Assembly: GCA_963920705.1 (NCBI GenBank)
Contig: OY987236.1
Location: forward strand, 7,240,190-7,304,189
Source: Odiellus spinosus
Lineage: Eukaryota; Arthropoda; Arachnida; Opiliones; Phalangiidae
DNA: 64,000 nt
Direction: 5' to 3'
Of the stretch, positions 50,380 through 61,761 are shown in pieces (within the stretch, counting starts at the first letter, position 1; each line of letters opens with the position of its first letter). The notes below the pieces were generated by a model. It saw only the letters and a program-made list of their open reading frames with translations. It made no database searches and was not told the DNA's origin. The translations under genes and the position numbers were made by a program.

Positions 50380-53096
50380 ATGAATTTAGAAAATAGTAAA
50401 AATAGAAATTACAAGTTACTGTTGCAAAAATTAAGTAAGAGAAATGCGATATTAGCCGGATTACTCGCTGGAACAATCGGGTAAGCTACTAATTGGATAA
50501 ATATAAATGGACTCGCCTAATGTGCCTTGGCCAATGTGGTTTTCAAAGTTCAAACTATTTGTTTACATTTTTAACTCTGTAGAGGAGGGTTGTATATTAA
50601 TTATGGAAACGCCCGATTTCTTTGGTTCGCCAAGGATAGGAAGAATATTTTTATCGAAGACAAACCACAGTACATTCATATAACCAAGAATGAAGTCGAT
50701 TACATAACTCAAGATACTGGTACTTTTGAATACGGCATGTGGTCATGGTGGAAACATCAACCTATAACCAATAAACAAATACATTGGAGGCTATTAAAGC
50801 TTTCCGGATCGAAGGATAAACACGTTAGGCATTTAGCGTTAACCAGTTTGGTCGAACTTCCAGGTTTAAATGGTAGGAATTTTTCATAACTAATTTATTG
50901 TTGTGTTAAACCTATCTCAAATAAATGTTTTTGCTACCATCTTTCCAGACGCAGAGTTCAGAGAGATTGCGCAAGCCTGTAACTTCAAAACTAGTTTAGA
51001 TCTTGCAAAAATTAAAGGGGTTGATGAAAGATTCTTTTTAAAACCACCTCAAATTCCGCAGGAATTTTGCGATGTATAAATACACGAATCTATTATATAT
51101 AACCCTTATAAAGTAAAATGTTACGTTTCCCTCATAGTATGATCTATCAACATCATTGAAAATCCTTTTAAATAAGTTGCCAAAAGAAACTGAGGATGAT
51201 TGTGCAAGGTTTTTTACCGATATGGCTCTTGGAATAGTTTACAACGAAGATGAAGTAATTAAATTTGGGTTTAAAATTAGTGTTTTAAGTTTTTATTATA
51301 TTACAAATTTTCTAGGGTGGAATTTGGAGAATATGGGGCGAAAAAGCGACTTCAGAAGGAGAAACGGGGGTTAATTATCCCAAAAGATTGCCTCAGACTA
51401 CTTCCATTATGCTTAGTTTACAAGCCATTCTCAGTCACTCCAACTTACCGCAGCAGAGAAGAATGATTGTAAAACACGGAGGTTTGCAATTAATGCAAAG
51501 AGCAACTACCGAGAGCTTTGGCCCTAATGAAACCTTGGAAATTTGTTCAATAGTTGGGAAAATAGTTGGAAATCTCGCTCTTGAACAAAGTTTAAGAAAC
51601 AAAATTTTTTCAGCTGGTAAATAATATAATTTAGAAGATTAATAGCACTCGAAAAATATTCATAAATGAATTAAATTTTATTAATTTAACGTTAGGTTGG
51701 GTGGGTATCCTCGCAAAATGGTTTCAATCTGATGACAACGAACTTTCGTTAATTGCTGCAAAAACATTGAGTAACCTTTCCGCCGAAGATGATGATGACC
51801 CCATCTTTGAAGAAGGAATCTACATCCTTCATCCATTCAACAAACAATTTGATTTTGGACACGATTTAGATGTAGTTTTTGTTCACGGTTTATTAGGTGG
51901 TGTCTTTCGAACGTGGAGGCAACAAGATAGTCGCAAAGTTCCATGGAATACCAATAAAAAACCCAATCCTAGTGCCGCTGATGAAATAATCTCGGCCATT
52001 CAGGCCAAATTCTTGGCTAGGTATACTTCATGTTGGCCAAAAGATTGGTTACCGAAAGACGTCGGTCGAATCAGGGTCTTGGCTGTCGATTATGAAAGTA
52101 ATTTGAGCGATTGGAGAACCCAATGCCCCCTTCGAGGTAAAATTAACGCGTTAGAAAGCCGTAGTAAAGATATATTGGATAAATTAACCAAAGCGGGGAT
52201 TGGACAGAAGCCAGTCGTTTTTGTCACTCATTCTATGGGAGGTAAAAGTAAAAAAAATGCTCATCTTATTTCTAAAAAAATGAAAGAAATTTGGTACTAG
52301 AGAAATTGTTTTACAGGGTTGATTGTTAAACAGATGTTGCTTCAGTCTCTCAGTTCGAACGATGAAACTAGGAGAAATGTAAGCCAACAAACCAAAGGAA
52401 CAGTTTTCTTCAGCGTTCCGCATAAAGGATCGTCTCTAGCTGATTTTAATAAAAGCGTTCAGTTTCTAATCAAACCATCGATTGAAGTTAGAGAATTAAA
52501 AGGTAGAATCAATATATTTTATAGTTAATTTGTGATAGGATTTCTTTATATTGAATTTTTAGATCGGAACAGGCTTCAAGAAATGCACAATTCGTTTCTG
52601 GAACTAGCACGGTCACAAAATATACTTTGCTTAAGTTTTGGTGAGATGAAAAAGACCAATGTTGGCTTGAAATGGAATGTTTTGGTTGTACCTCCAGAAT
52701 TTGCCGGTAATTTTAAACAATATGATTCAAACCAAATAATATATCTCACTCTAACAGCCTGAAATCTTTCTCCAATCAGAAATCTTACTCCCAAATCAAA
52801 AAACTCAATCAAAAACCTAAATTTTTAAAACCTGCCCTCCCCCCAAAAAACCAAAATCTATAAGCTAACAAACGTCTATCTTTGATCTTTTAGATCCTGG
52901 AATTGGAAGATTCTACACTCTACCGGTCAATCATTTGAACACGTGTAAACCATTCGATAACAGTTCTCCTAATTATATCCTTATAGTTGAATTCCTTAAA
53001 GATATTGTTGGACAAATAAGTGCGGCTAAATCTCAAAAGCAATCGAGGAGTATCAGTTTAGAAAACGAACGAATGCTTCTATCCAATTGTTTATGA
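50380..53096 (+). CDS. SERAC1: SERAC1-like serine lipase/acyltransferase-fold protein
   Basis: Nine exons: 50,380-50,480, 50,583-50,872, 50,949-51,073, 51,138-51,254, 51,316-51,616, 51,696-52,241, 52,317-52,502, 52,563-52,706 and 52,894-53,096, giving 670 residues (human about 654). All introns are GT-AG. The known vertebrate protein acts at mitochondria-ER contacts in phosphatidylglycerol/bis(monoacylglycero)phosphate remodelling and cholesterol handling. Features in order: a hydrophobic N-terminal segment (AILAGLLAGTIGGGGL), a helical armadillo-like middle region (for example LIAAKTLSNLS), then an alpha/beta-hydrolase domain beginning LDVVFVHGLLGGVFRTW. The nucleophile is Ser491 in THSMGG, with Thr where the general GXSXG motif has Gly. 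Downstream, VPHKGSSLADF and the C-terminal NHLNTCKPF supply the region of the catalytic His. The chosen ATG gives a membrane-anchor N-terminus. Identity is firm. Confidence 0.94.
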
Positions 53097-54066
53097 TATA
53101 AAAAGGTCTTCAAATTAATGCTTAACAAATATTTATTACGTTTTGATATATTTTGATAAATGTATATTGCATTTTATCACGCCATTGATGCGTATACAAA
53201 GTCTGACGAACAAATATTTCATACGGAAGTAAACTTTGGCACATTTTTTTCCCGCATTTGAAATTTTACTACGATTATTTTGATTAATATCGTACCAGCA
53301 AACCTTTTAACATTAAAAATTATATATAAAAAAATAAGAGTATTTTAACAACAACATTTTGAGCATTGTGATCTTTTAGGAATGTTTATAAAACTTTAGA
53401 AATGTAAAACAACTTTAAATTTAATTTGGTTCGTTTAAGTTTAGGGGAGATTTAAAAAAAAATTGCAAACAAGACCCAGAGAAATTCAATTTAAGTGGAA
53501 TTTTAATTCTTTGATTATAATAAATGTAACGAGTAAAGCAACATCCATCCCCATAATGGAAAAAGCTTAAAGTAGACAGCAGCTGTACTCGATTCGCGTC
53601 TTGTCACATTGATTTTGCACCAACTAGTGAATTTAATCTTTAGAAATTGAAAAATAGTTGTTTGTTTCTACATACACGGGACATTGGTTTTACTTTTCAT
53701 TTCTATGTGCTCTCATTTAGTCAAGAATGATCCAAATTGCAAAATTCCAACAGAATTTAACCAAATTCAACAAAAGTAAACCAAAATTTAAAATGTCTCC
53801 ACTTTTGTGGAATTCAGGTTTCTTCATTTGGTAGAATTCTGGTGTTACCAAATTAGAAGATTTTCCTCATTGGGAAAGCCGATCGCTTTCGTTATTCTTT
53901 GGGAACACATTGAAATAAAAAGTGAAACTAACAACACGTGTATGTAAATTAATAGATTCTCAAATTTTTCAATTTCTAAGGATTAAATTCGCAAGCTTTG
54001 CGCAAGATCAAAATTGACAAGGCCTGTGTTGAGTTTCCGTGTCTACTTTTAATTTAGCAGTTTCAA
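53097..54066. other. Convergent intergenic region SERAC1/QDPR
   Basis: It holds the 3' ends of both genes. AATAAA on the plus strand at 53,519-53,524 may serve SERAC1. No other gene seen. Confidence 0.45.
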
Positions 54067-55141
54067 TTAAACTGGTTTAAGTTCAGTTTGACCTCCAGTT
54101 GTGATAAGTTGAATTAGAGATCCGTTTTTAGGTCTATCCTGTTCTGTAGACCACGAATACATCAATCTAAAATGTAAATTTATGTTAAATTAATCAAAAA
54201 ACGTAAATTTTGATATCAGAAATGTATAATATCAATCCTAGAAGTGTTTAACTTACCCAGCTACAAATTCTAAACTAGTCCACGCGCTGTGATCCGCTTT
54301 GGGCATAAATTTGCGATTCATGGGTGTGTCTAATGTTACGGGAAGTATGGCCACTACGGTTGAGCCACTGGGAAGCCCACTTTTTGGTTGGCCTAAGCTT
54401 TGCACTAACTGATGTACGGCTGATTTTGCCAACCCGTACCCAATCATTCCTGTATAAAAAAAAATTGTATTTTTAAATCTATAAATTAAATTTGAAATTA
54501 TCTTTAGCTTACCATCAGTTCCTTCGAGGGCAGCTTTTGCCCCAGTTAGAGATAGTAAACCTCCAGGTTTTAAATGTTTCGCAGCTAGCTGTGCAGCGAT
54601 GGCTGAAGTCCAAACACTTTGTTTCCACATCAAATCGCAATTTTTTATAAAATCTGTGTTTAAGATATTTAGTTTGGAGTTTAAATGGTTTGAATTTAAT
54701 TTTATTACCATTAGAAGCTGCATTTCCTCCTGCCCATCCACCAGCTACACAGATAATTGCATCAATTTGATGTCCTTCTAGAATGGCTTCAACCCCGGCA
54801 GCTACTTGTTCAGATTGTTCAATCCAGTTGTCGCTGGGTTTCACATCGACATTGCCATCAGCTTGTTCGTTCGGAACCATATCAATTGAGCCGACCCACT
54901 TTTAAGAAAACCACCCATTAAAATAATAAGATTAAATAGCCCCTGAGGGTCATCCATTGGAAAACTAGGTTGGATGGTCAACCATCATGGTTTTTCAACC
55001 AATTTATACCAAATGTCATGTTATTTACTATATTAGGATGTTATTATTTATTCTTACCCAATTTTTGGATTTAAAAAGCGAAACGCAAGCATTTCCAAGC
55101 GCCCCACGTCCTCCGTAGATCAAGACTCTCTTACCCGCCAT
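54067..55141 (-). CDS. QDPR: Dihydropteridine reductase
   Basis: Five exons on the minus strand: 55,058-55,141, 54,709-54,898, 54,513-54,653, 54,257-54,449 and 54,067-54,166, giving 235 residues (human about 244). The enzyme uses NADH to reduce quinonoid dihydrobiopterin, regenerating tetrahydrobiopterin for aromatic amino acid hydroxylases. It is a short-chain dehydrogenase: an N-terminal dinucleotide-binding loop YGGRGALG (residues 9-16), the AGGWAGGNA loop, and the catalytic YxxxK as Y143-G-L-A-K147. Family-specific stretches are [13 protein letters not shown] and [12 protein letters not shown]. The first exon encodes 28 residues beginning [11 protein letters not shown]. It is divergent from KCMF1, with 808 bp between the start codons. 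Confidence 0.96.
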
Positions 55142-55949
55142 GATTTCCAAGATCTGATTGAAAAAGAAATCAAAATCAAATGCAAATTTGGCCTATTTTT
55201 ATCCAGGGGGCACTTATAAAGGTGTTAGTGTTATACTTTTATTCAAAAGCTGTTGTTTTAATGGGAAACCTCAGGCGGTTTGATACACAATGTTAAACTC
55301 AATAGAAAATCAAGTAGTTTTCGAATTTCCCCTTTAGATAATCAAGTAGTTTTCGAATTTCCCCTTTAGAACAAATTAAAATGGATGAAAAACCGAGCCG
55401 GTCAGCTGGGTCTGCTCGCAATTCTAAATAAATAAAAAATAACAATATAATTAAAGCTTTAAAAACGAAAGATCTGCGATTAGGCATCAATGTAATCGTC
55501 TTCCATTCAACAAAATCTAATTGTCTTAAAATATATAACCAAGTATATGATGTAATGTAATTGTGACATATTTTTGATATAACTGAAACCGGAACAACAA
55601 CAACAAAATGGCTGATGTTCCGTCTGCTTTGAATCTTTATTTTGTTGATGACCCCCTGGAAATTCTCGTCGTGACGTCATGCCCTCTAAAGTTTTTTGTA
55701 GAGAAAAGACGGACTGCGTAACTAACGACAACGAGAGATCGTAATAGGCTATGATAGACTTTTAATAATATTTTAGGCCTAATTGTTTTAGGATTTTAAT
55801 TAAATGGTTTATTATGAAGGATTATATATAAAAATTACGTAAATTCTAATGTCTACGCGGTAAGGAAAACGTCATAGAAGAAACCCCGGTAATTTTTATC
55901 CGTGAGGAGAAAGTTCGCCCACCACAACAGCTACAACTACGGCATCGAA
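55142..55949. other. Divergent promoter region QDPR/KCMF1
   Basis: A candidate shared promoter region. It contains a perfect two-unit direct repeat of 31 bp (AATCAAGTAGTTTTCGAATT..., about 55,308-55,338 and 55,339-55,369). No TATA box stands out near either gene. Confidence 0.45.
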
Positions 55950-58900
55950 ATGTCTCGTCATGAAGGTACGAGCCAAATTTTAGGCCTAGTTTTGTTTTTT
56001 TTCTTCTCCTTTAACTATTAGATTTTGGCTCTAAAGATAAAGTTTTTTGCTAATTAAACGCGGACACGTTTGCCAGTAGGCTGTCGATCACCCGCGATTC
56101 GATTTTTACCCCAAAAAACTACTCTGGTGTCAATTTACATTCGTTAATCCGTACTGGCCGAGAGGCCTTGGTCAGACTTTTCGCACCCATACTCAATAGG
56201 CTAATTGTGGCACCTTATAAAGGATTGAAATGAGTTTACGCATTCCATTGTCAGATCAGTCAACTGGTAATTAAAACCTTTAGTTTCAAGTTTTATGAAT
56301 TATCTTGTTTAAGCTTTTATACCGCTGTTGTTTCAATAACTACTTAACGCAATGATCATACCTAAAGAAATTGAACGTGGAGTTTGCGGATGTACCAAGT
56401 GTAATATGGAACGTAAGAAGAGTAGGTTTTGTTGTTAGGCAGTAAAAGCTGCCAATTATGTTTGAAGGATAATTTATATCGTAATATCATCCTACAGTAT
56501 AAATTGAGGGTGTCTCGTTTTTTGTTTCCACGTAGATATTACGAGTGATTTCAGGTTATAGGATTTTCTAGTTCTCACTTTTTATCCATTTAGTATTAGT
56601 AATTGCGCAAGTTTAGAAAGATTCCATTTGTCACAGATTTTAATGCAACACTCCTCTGTTTATCTTTTAACTGTGCTTATTACCAAAAGCAAATAACTAG
56701 AAGTATTCGTGTATTCCTTGACTTTTGACAAGGACTTGACAATATGGACCTAAATTCTTCTTCAGCACTCTTGTTTCTTTGATATTTTTATTTGAATGGT
56801 AAAAGCTTTGTAAGTGGTGAGGGACCTACGAATACCATGTTTAGTTCTACAAAATTCCTTCTGATTTTTGTTTTGTATTTATTACCAGAAGCAAATCAGT
56901 ATATTTTTATCTGAATTGTATTCTTTTACAGGTGTTAGCTGTGATTCTTGTTTGAAAGGTAATTTTCGTGGCAAACGGTACAAGTGTTTGATATGCTACG
57001 ATTATGATTTATGCGCCACTTGCTATGATGCCGGAGCTACAAATACAAGACATACTACCGATCATCCCATGCAGTGTATATTAACTAGAATGGATTTTGG
57101 TATGTATCTAACCTAACCCACTGAATAGGAAAAAAATATTTCATTCCATCCTACATTTAAATTTTACTGTCCAAAATTTGCAAAGACCAGTGATGAGCAA
57201 TTTTTTTTTTCCTTTATTCTCTCTCATGCCTTGTGAGTTATCTCATGATAACTTAGTCTTCTCGTCAAATCTCTCTTTATACCCGACTCCATTTAAATTT
57301 CTATACCTTGCCTCTAATCTCAATAAATCTCACCAATCCCCTCTTGTATAGGATCCAGGGCTGGATTTAAAAGTCGAACTTGATTCAACCTTTATTGTGC
57401 CCTACCTTAGGAAAAGACTTTCATTAAGGCAACCCAATGCTGTTCAGTTTGTCCTCCCAATAGCCTTGCTCCTGGGTGATCAGTGACCTCTTGGCTTCCT
57501 TTTAATCTGCCTATGATATGATCACTTTTTATATGCCAATCAAATCTTTTCATTCATAGTTTTGACTAATCTCAAAAAAATTTATCTTTCAAAGATGTAA
57601 ATTTCTTACCACTTTATAAAACAACTAACTCTATTTTCACTTGAGGACACGATGCAAAAATTTAAAATGAGCACACTTAAGAAGGAATATATAATTTTTT
57701 TTAAACCGTGGTTTATAACAAAGCTTTTGAATTTTTTCTCAAAGATTTATACTATGGCGGAGAAGCGATATCTATAGAGCAACCGCAAGCTTTCACTTGT
57801 CCTTTTTGCGGCCGAATGGGTTTTACTGAAACGACCTTGCAAGAACACGTTACTTCGGATCACTCAGACTCCTCTTTTGAAGTGGTGAAGATCATTCTTT
57901 AAAAATCTGAATTATCAACTCCTTCGGGGGTTTGTAATCCTTTAACTTGGTTTTTCCCTCGCTCTAGGTTTGCCCTATATGCGCAGCCTTACCGGGTGGA
58001 GAACCGAACCACGTAACGGATGATTTTGCTTCACATTTAACTTTAGAACACCGTAGTCCCCGTGATCTTATATCCTTTTGATCAGATTTTTTGTTTGTTA
58101 ATGTTAAAGATGTGAAATTTATCTTTTCCTTAACCAAATACTACGACGAGCCATCGGGCTCTAGGCACGTACGTAGAGTTCCTCATCCTAGCCGAGGCAT
58201 TAGCGGAGCCCGGTCTAGAAGAGCTCACATGCAGTTTAGTTCTTCAACGGGGCTATCGTCTCTCTCTCCCGGCGGAGTTAGCGGTAACTCAAGTACCCCT
58301 AATGTGGGAGGGAGTAGCGCGAGGGATTCTATGGATCCTATTACGGAACTACTCTCTCAATTGTCCGGAGCTCGTAGGTAAGCATCTTAGTTGCACTGTC
58401 AACAATATTTTTAATTGAAGAATGCAGCTCGACATTAGAGTAATTTTTCTTTAGTTTAAATTGACCTAGTCCGTTAATTCAAAATTTTACAAACGAATAT
58501 TAGGCTGGAATTTGATTTTGAACTTACTGGAATGTAGGCTTAGCAGGGATTCATTGAAAGTCTGATATTTCGTCATTAACGAGTCTGTGGCCAGCGAGCC
58601 AAGTTCAAAACATTGTCACGTGTAATTTGCCAGAGACTAATGATGAAATATCAGACTATGGATCCCTGCTAAGCCTACCTTTAAAAACTGATTTATAGTT
58701 TAATATTAGTTTGTACTTGTTATAACTAGTATAATTAGAATATTTAAATGATATCTCTTTAGAAAATCACTTGTTGTTGTGCTGCATTCTCCCTTTAAAC
58801 ATTTTGAAGAACTTTCCCGGATCAGCGTTATTTTGGGGGTTTTATCAAACTTTTGAGTTACTACTTTGTTGTAAGGCTCAAGTGGGCTTCCAATGGGTAA

Positions 58901-61761
58901 AAGGTCCGGCACACTCAGCGCAAGGTTGCCACGGGTCAGAAAACCCTGGGAAAAGTCAGGAAAGTTGTCGAAAGTTAGGCCATTGGTCATGATATTTTAT
59001 CACAAAACTCGGTATCCTTCTCAAAATGAATATTAACAGATGAAGTCATGTAAAAAACCATTTAATATAGTCAGGGAAACTGGTTGAAGAAAGTCAGGAA
59101 AAACCAGAAAATTCAGGGAATTTTAAATTCTAAATTTGGTGGCAATCCTTTTAAATGGCTATGCCCCTTAATTTGGAGAGCTTTAAAAACTAATCAAAAG
59201 TTCTTGGATATCTCCAAAAATGACATTTGCACGAGTTACTAGAAGTGAGGAAAAGATGTTTTTACTTTATTCATATCTTGGTTTTGCCTTCCGAATCATT
59301 TGATCGTTTCAAAGGGCCACGGCTAATTTGCCCCAACCAAACTCTCAACTACACCAGCTTCAAATGCAGCTTCAGCTGGAGAGACAGCAAGCTCAGGCCA
59401 CCCGTCAACAAATGGAAAGGCTGCCTCGTCGCCAAGGACAAGTTACTAGCGGTAGCGCTACTGGCGCCGCAGCCTCCGTCGTCGCCTCTTCCGGTCCCAG
59501 TTCCAACGGAACGCAGTGTCATTACACCATGCTCTTGGAGCCCTCACCTAGTCCTTCTAATAATACCGCTTCTCAGTTTCTTCTTTCGCGGTAAATATAT
59601 CAACTATTTATTCGTTTCTATATTTAATAAAAGCTACCGCTATCTTAGTTTAAGTTAATTCCGTAATTTTGAATTTGGTACTTAAAGGGACAATGCAGCT
59701 TGGCAGCGATTTGATTTTTTATATTGATTATTTATACTTAAAATAATCTTATTCGCTAGTAAAATAATTAAACCAATTTAAATGGTGACATGCAACTAAA
59801 TCCAATTTATTGTTGAAATATAGAGCATAAAAATCAATATAGAAATATATGCAAGGTTTAGCACACATTTTTTACTCTTAGAAATGCTGAAACAAAAACA
59901 TTGCAAATAGAAAGCTCCGTGAAAAAAACGGGGTAAAAACGCTTATTTCAAATCCTTTTTATGAAAATATGGCTGAGTATTTTTTAGTGAAATTTAGGCG
60001 CTCTTTAGACCATACTTCAATAGGTTTTGACGAAATTTATTCAGCTGCTTGTCACTATTTAAGTTTGAATTATATTTTAAACTTGCTCAGAAAGTAGGCT
60101 TAATGAGAATCCAGCAAATCACGCTTAAGAAGCAGATACTTTTGATTGGCCTGAGATTTTTTAATGGGAAGATTTCCAACTGCCTACGGATCCTTGTTAA
60201 GACTACTTCCCAAGTTAAAATGGTAGGGAAGTGATAGAAAAGCAATTGTTGATGTTCTGCATTCTCCCTTTAATATTTTTGTTTGATTCTAAGTGGAATA
60301 GTTTTAGCTTTAGATCTTGATAAAAGATTTCTCTTCATACATTAAGGGCTTGTTGGACAAAAGATATTTCCAGTTTGGGAAACCTTTTTACTGTATATTT
60401 GAAATTGGGTCTCTTCCAGCATTGTAAAACAAAAATATCTGTTGTTACGAAACAATTTACAGTTACATTTATAAATATTGTAATTCTTGGAAAGAAATGA
60501 CATCAAAAAACTGCTTTTAAAATAATCTATTTGGGTTTCTTGACTTTCTTCCAAGATTACTACATAGTTAACCATAGACAGGAATTGAGGGATTAAAGGG
60601 TTTGACTCGTAACTTGTTTACATCCTTAAATGCGAAGATGAATTAAACATTAAAAAGATACTATGAACTGAAAATAAAGCTCCTTTTGATTTCTTATTAG
60701 AAAATGAGCATTTTTCACCTTTTTAAGATGCTAATCAGTTTAACCCAGCCTTTAATTGCGCTACTCAGATAGTGGGAGCGCTGTTGAAGGTTAGACTATT
60801 CTGGTTAATCATCTTTTACGGGATCCTGAAATCAAATTGTTTCTTGAGTTTCATTTTCAGTTTGTTGTCTCTCTCTTTTAAATGTAATCTTTTATTTCTC
60901 CACACCAACAGATGTACAGAGCCTACTCTAACCGAATCGGAGCAGCAAACTTTGGAATCGGAACGAGTAGATAGAAGTTTATTTGTCCAAGAATTTATAT
61001 TATCTACTCTTAGCGAATCCCTCCCACCTCGCGAAGATTGGGAGGCCTTAAGTGGGAAGCTCGGACAATTAGCCCAAACTTCCGAGGCCTCGCCTCCCGA
61101 CAACGATCGTAATATAGAAGCCTCCTCCTCCTTGGTCGAGCATGTCACCCCTTCTAATTCTCCCTTAACGAACGAAGCTTGCGGAGATAATGTCAAAGAA
61201 GGAGTGAGTTCCGGTAATCAAGCTTCTTCTCAAACGCTCGCAGCAGCCGCTTTAAACAACAACCCGACTCCCGTTGCCGCGGGCCACTTATCTACTCAAC
61301 ATCAAAATTCGGTGCAGAATATACGGCCACAAGTTTCTTCGACTTCTCAGCAGAATCATAATTCTAGCGGCAGCGCTAGTTCTTCTAACCCATCGGGCGG
61401 AGGTCGCTCTGGTTCGAGAAAATCTTCTCGCGGAAGATCTTCGAATGGAGCTTTTGGCCAGATCAATCAAGTTAACCAAATAGGAGTTCCTCAATCCCAA
61501 CAACAACAACAGGTAGGAGGAGGAGCTAGGAGCGGCGGAAATTCGACTACGGGTGCAGGGGGCGCGACTCGAGGGGCAAACAGGGATGGACTGCATCTGG
61601 GAGCGGGAATAGGTAGAGGAGTTTTTCGAAATAACGCCGTTGGCAGTGGAGGAAATAACGGGGCTGGGGGTACGTCTCCTTCTTCGACTCGTCGAAAGGT
61701 GCCTCGCGGTGGCCAAGTAGACGAGCGTAACAAATCTAGCGAACCTCCTCCGCCCCACTGA
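55950..61761 (+). CDS. KCMF1: KCMF1-like E3 ubiquitin ligase with extended C-terminal tail
   Basis: Seven coding exons: 55,950-55,965, 56,932-57,099, 57,745-57,884, 57,968-58,069, 58,145-58,377, 59,315-59,590 and 60,912-61,761, giving 594 residues against about 381 in human. KCMF1 is a ZZ-type RING-like ligase that works with UBR4/RAD6 in lysosomal and stress-linked ubiquitination. The first exon encodes only MSRHE, as in vertebrates. Then come a ZZ zinc finger (residues about 6-55, [16 protein letters not shown]), C2H2-like fingers ([17 protein letters not shown] at 80-96 and [19 protein letters not shown] from 110), the block [15 protein letters not shown], a Gln-rich helix ([20 protein letters not shown]) and [12 protein letters not shown]. 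The last exon adds a long Ser/Gly/Asn-rich low-complexity tail but ends in EPPPPH, like the vertebrate EPPPP terminus. Intron 4 is AT-AC. Introns 5 and 6 carry transposon copies. Confidence 0.95.
55966..56931 (+). other. First intron of KCMF1
   Basis: The 966-bp intron follows a 16-bp coding exon. It contains one short open segment (56,352-56,412) that ends at a GTAAGA donor in the same splice phase as exon 1; otherwise nothing is seen. Confidence 0.6.
56352..56412 (+). other. Possible alternative first exon of KCMF1
   Basis: An ATG opens a 20-codon segment with a cysteine cluster ([11 protein letters not shown]), stopping at a GTAAGA donor in phase 1. Spliced to exon 2 it would keep frame and put these residues in place of MSRHE, directly before the ZZ domain. 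No promoter or transcript evidence exists, and a 61-bp open segment can occur by chance. Confidence 0.2.
57100..57744 (+). other. KCMF1 intron 2
   Basis: A GT-AG intron of 645 bp. No element or nested gene seen. Confidence 0.6.
58070..58144 (+). other. U12-type AT-AC intron of KCMF1
   Basis: The intron is 75 bp and starts ATATCCTTTT, the consensus U12 AT-AC donor. It contains TTCCTTAAC at 58,126-58,134, identical to the U12 branch-site consensus, about 11 bases before the terminal AC. Removing it joins codon 142 (Leu) to Asp-143 in phase 0 and gives SPRDL-DEPSG, matching the vertebrate pattern PRDL-DESSG. No GT-AG alternative I found restores that alignment; the best one (GTGATC to AAAG) would add about 12 foreign residues. 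Confidence 0.88.
58412..58797. mobile_element. MITE copy 4, in KCMF1 intron 5
   Basis: The left end AATGCAGC and right end GCTGCATTCTCCCTTTA are inverted. The inner palindrome pairs TAGGCTTAGCAGGGATTCAT with ATGGATCCCTGCTAAGCCTA, and AGTCTGATATTTCGTCATTA with TAATGATGAAATATCAGACT. It belongs to the same family as the copies at 5.1, 20.3 and 31.5 kb. Confidence 0.8.
58921..59150. mobile_element. hAT-like non-autonomous remnant in KCMF1 intron 5
   Basis: It begins CAAGGTTGCCACGGGTCAGA and ends GGTGGCAATCCTT, an inverted pair close to the common hAT end CAGGGTTGCCAC. The interior carries repeated TCAGGGAA and GTCAGGAAA motifs, often seen in such elements. No target duplication is visible. Confidence 0.5.
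59682..60272. mobile_element. MITE copy 5, in KCMF1 intron 6
   Basis: It starts TTAAAGGGACAATGCAGC and ends GTTCTGCATTCTCCCTTTAA, with GTAGGCTTAATGAGAATCC near 60,100 and GTTAAGACTACTTCC near 60,200 as worn palindrome arms. At about 590 bp it is longer than the other copies, so it may contain extra material or be two fragments. Confidence 0.6.
60273..60911 (+). other. Remainder of KCMF1 intron 6
   Basis: Nothing recognisable apart from AT-rich intron sequence leading to the CCAACAG acceptor. Confidence 0.5.

Noticed and set aside
58091-58381. Open frame running upstream of KCMF1 exon 5
   Set aside because: Its first 18 codons are intron; the AT-AC splice at 58,144 explains the boundary and the conserved protein.
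60816-61196. 126-codon minus-strand open frame
   Set aside because: Antisense to KCMF1 intron 6 and the start of the last exon, with no independent support.
61288-61758. 156-codon minus-strand open frame
   Set aside because: It is the antisense shadow of the low-complexity last exon of KCMF1; Arg/Ser-rich runs mirror the Ser/Gly codons.
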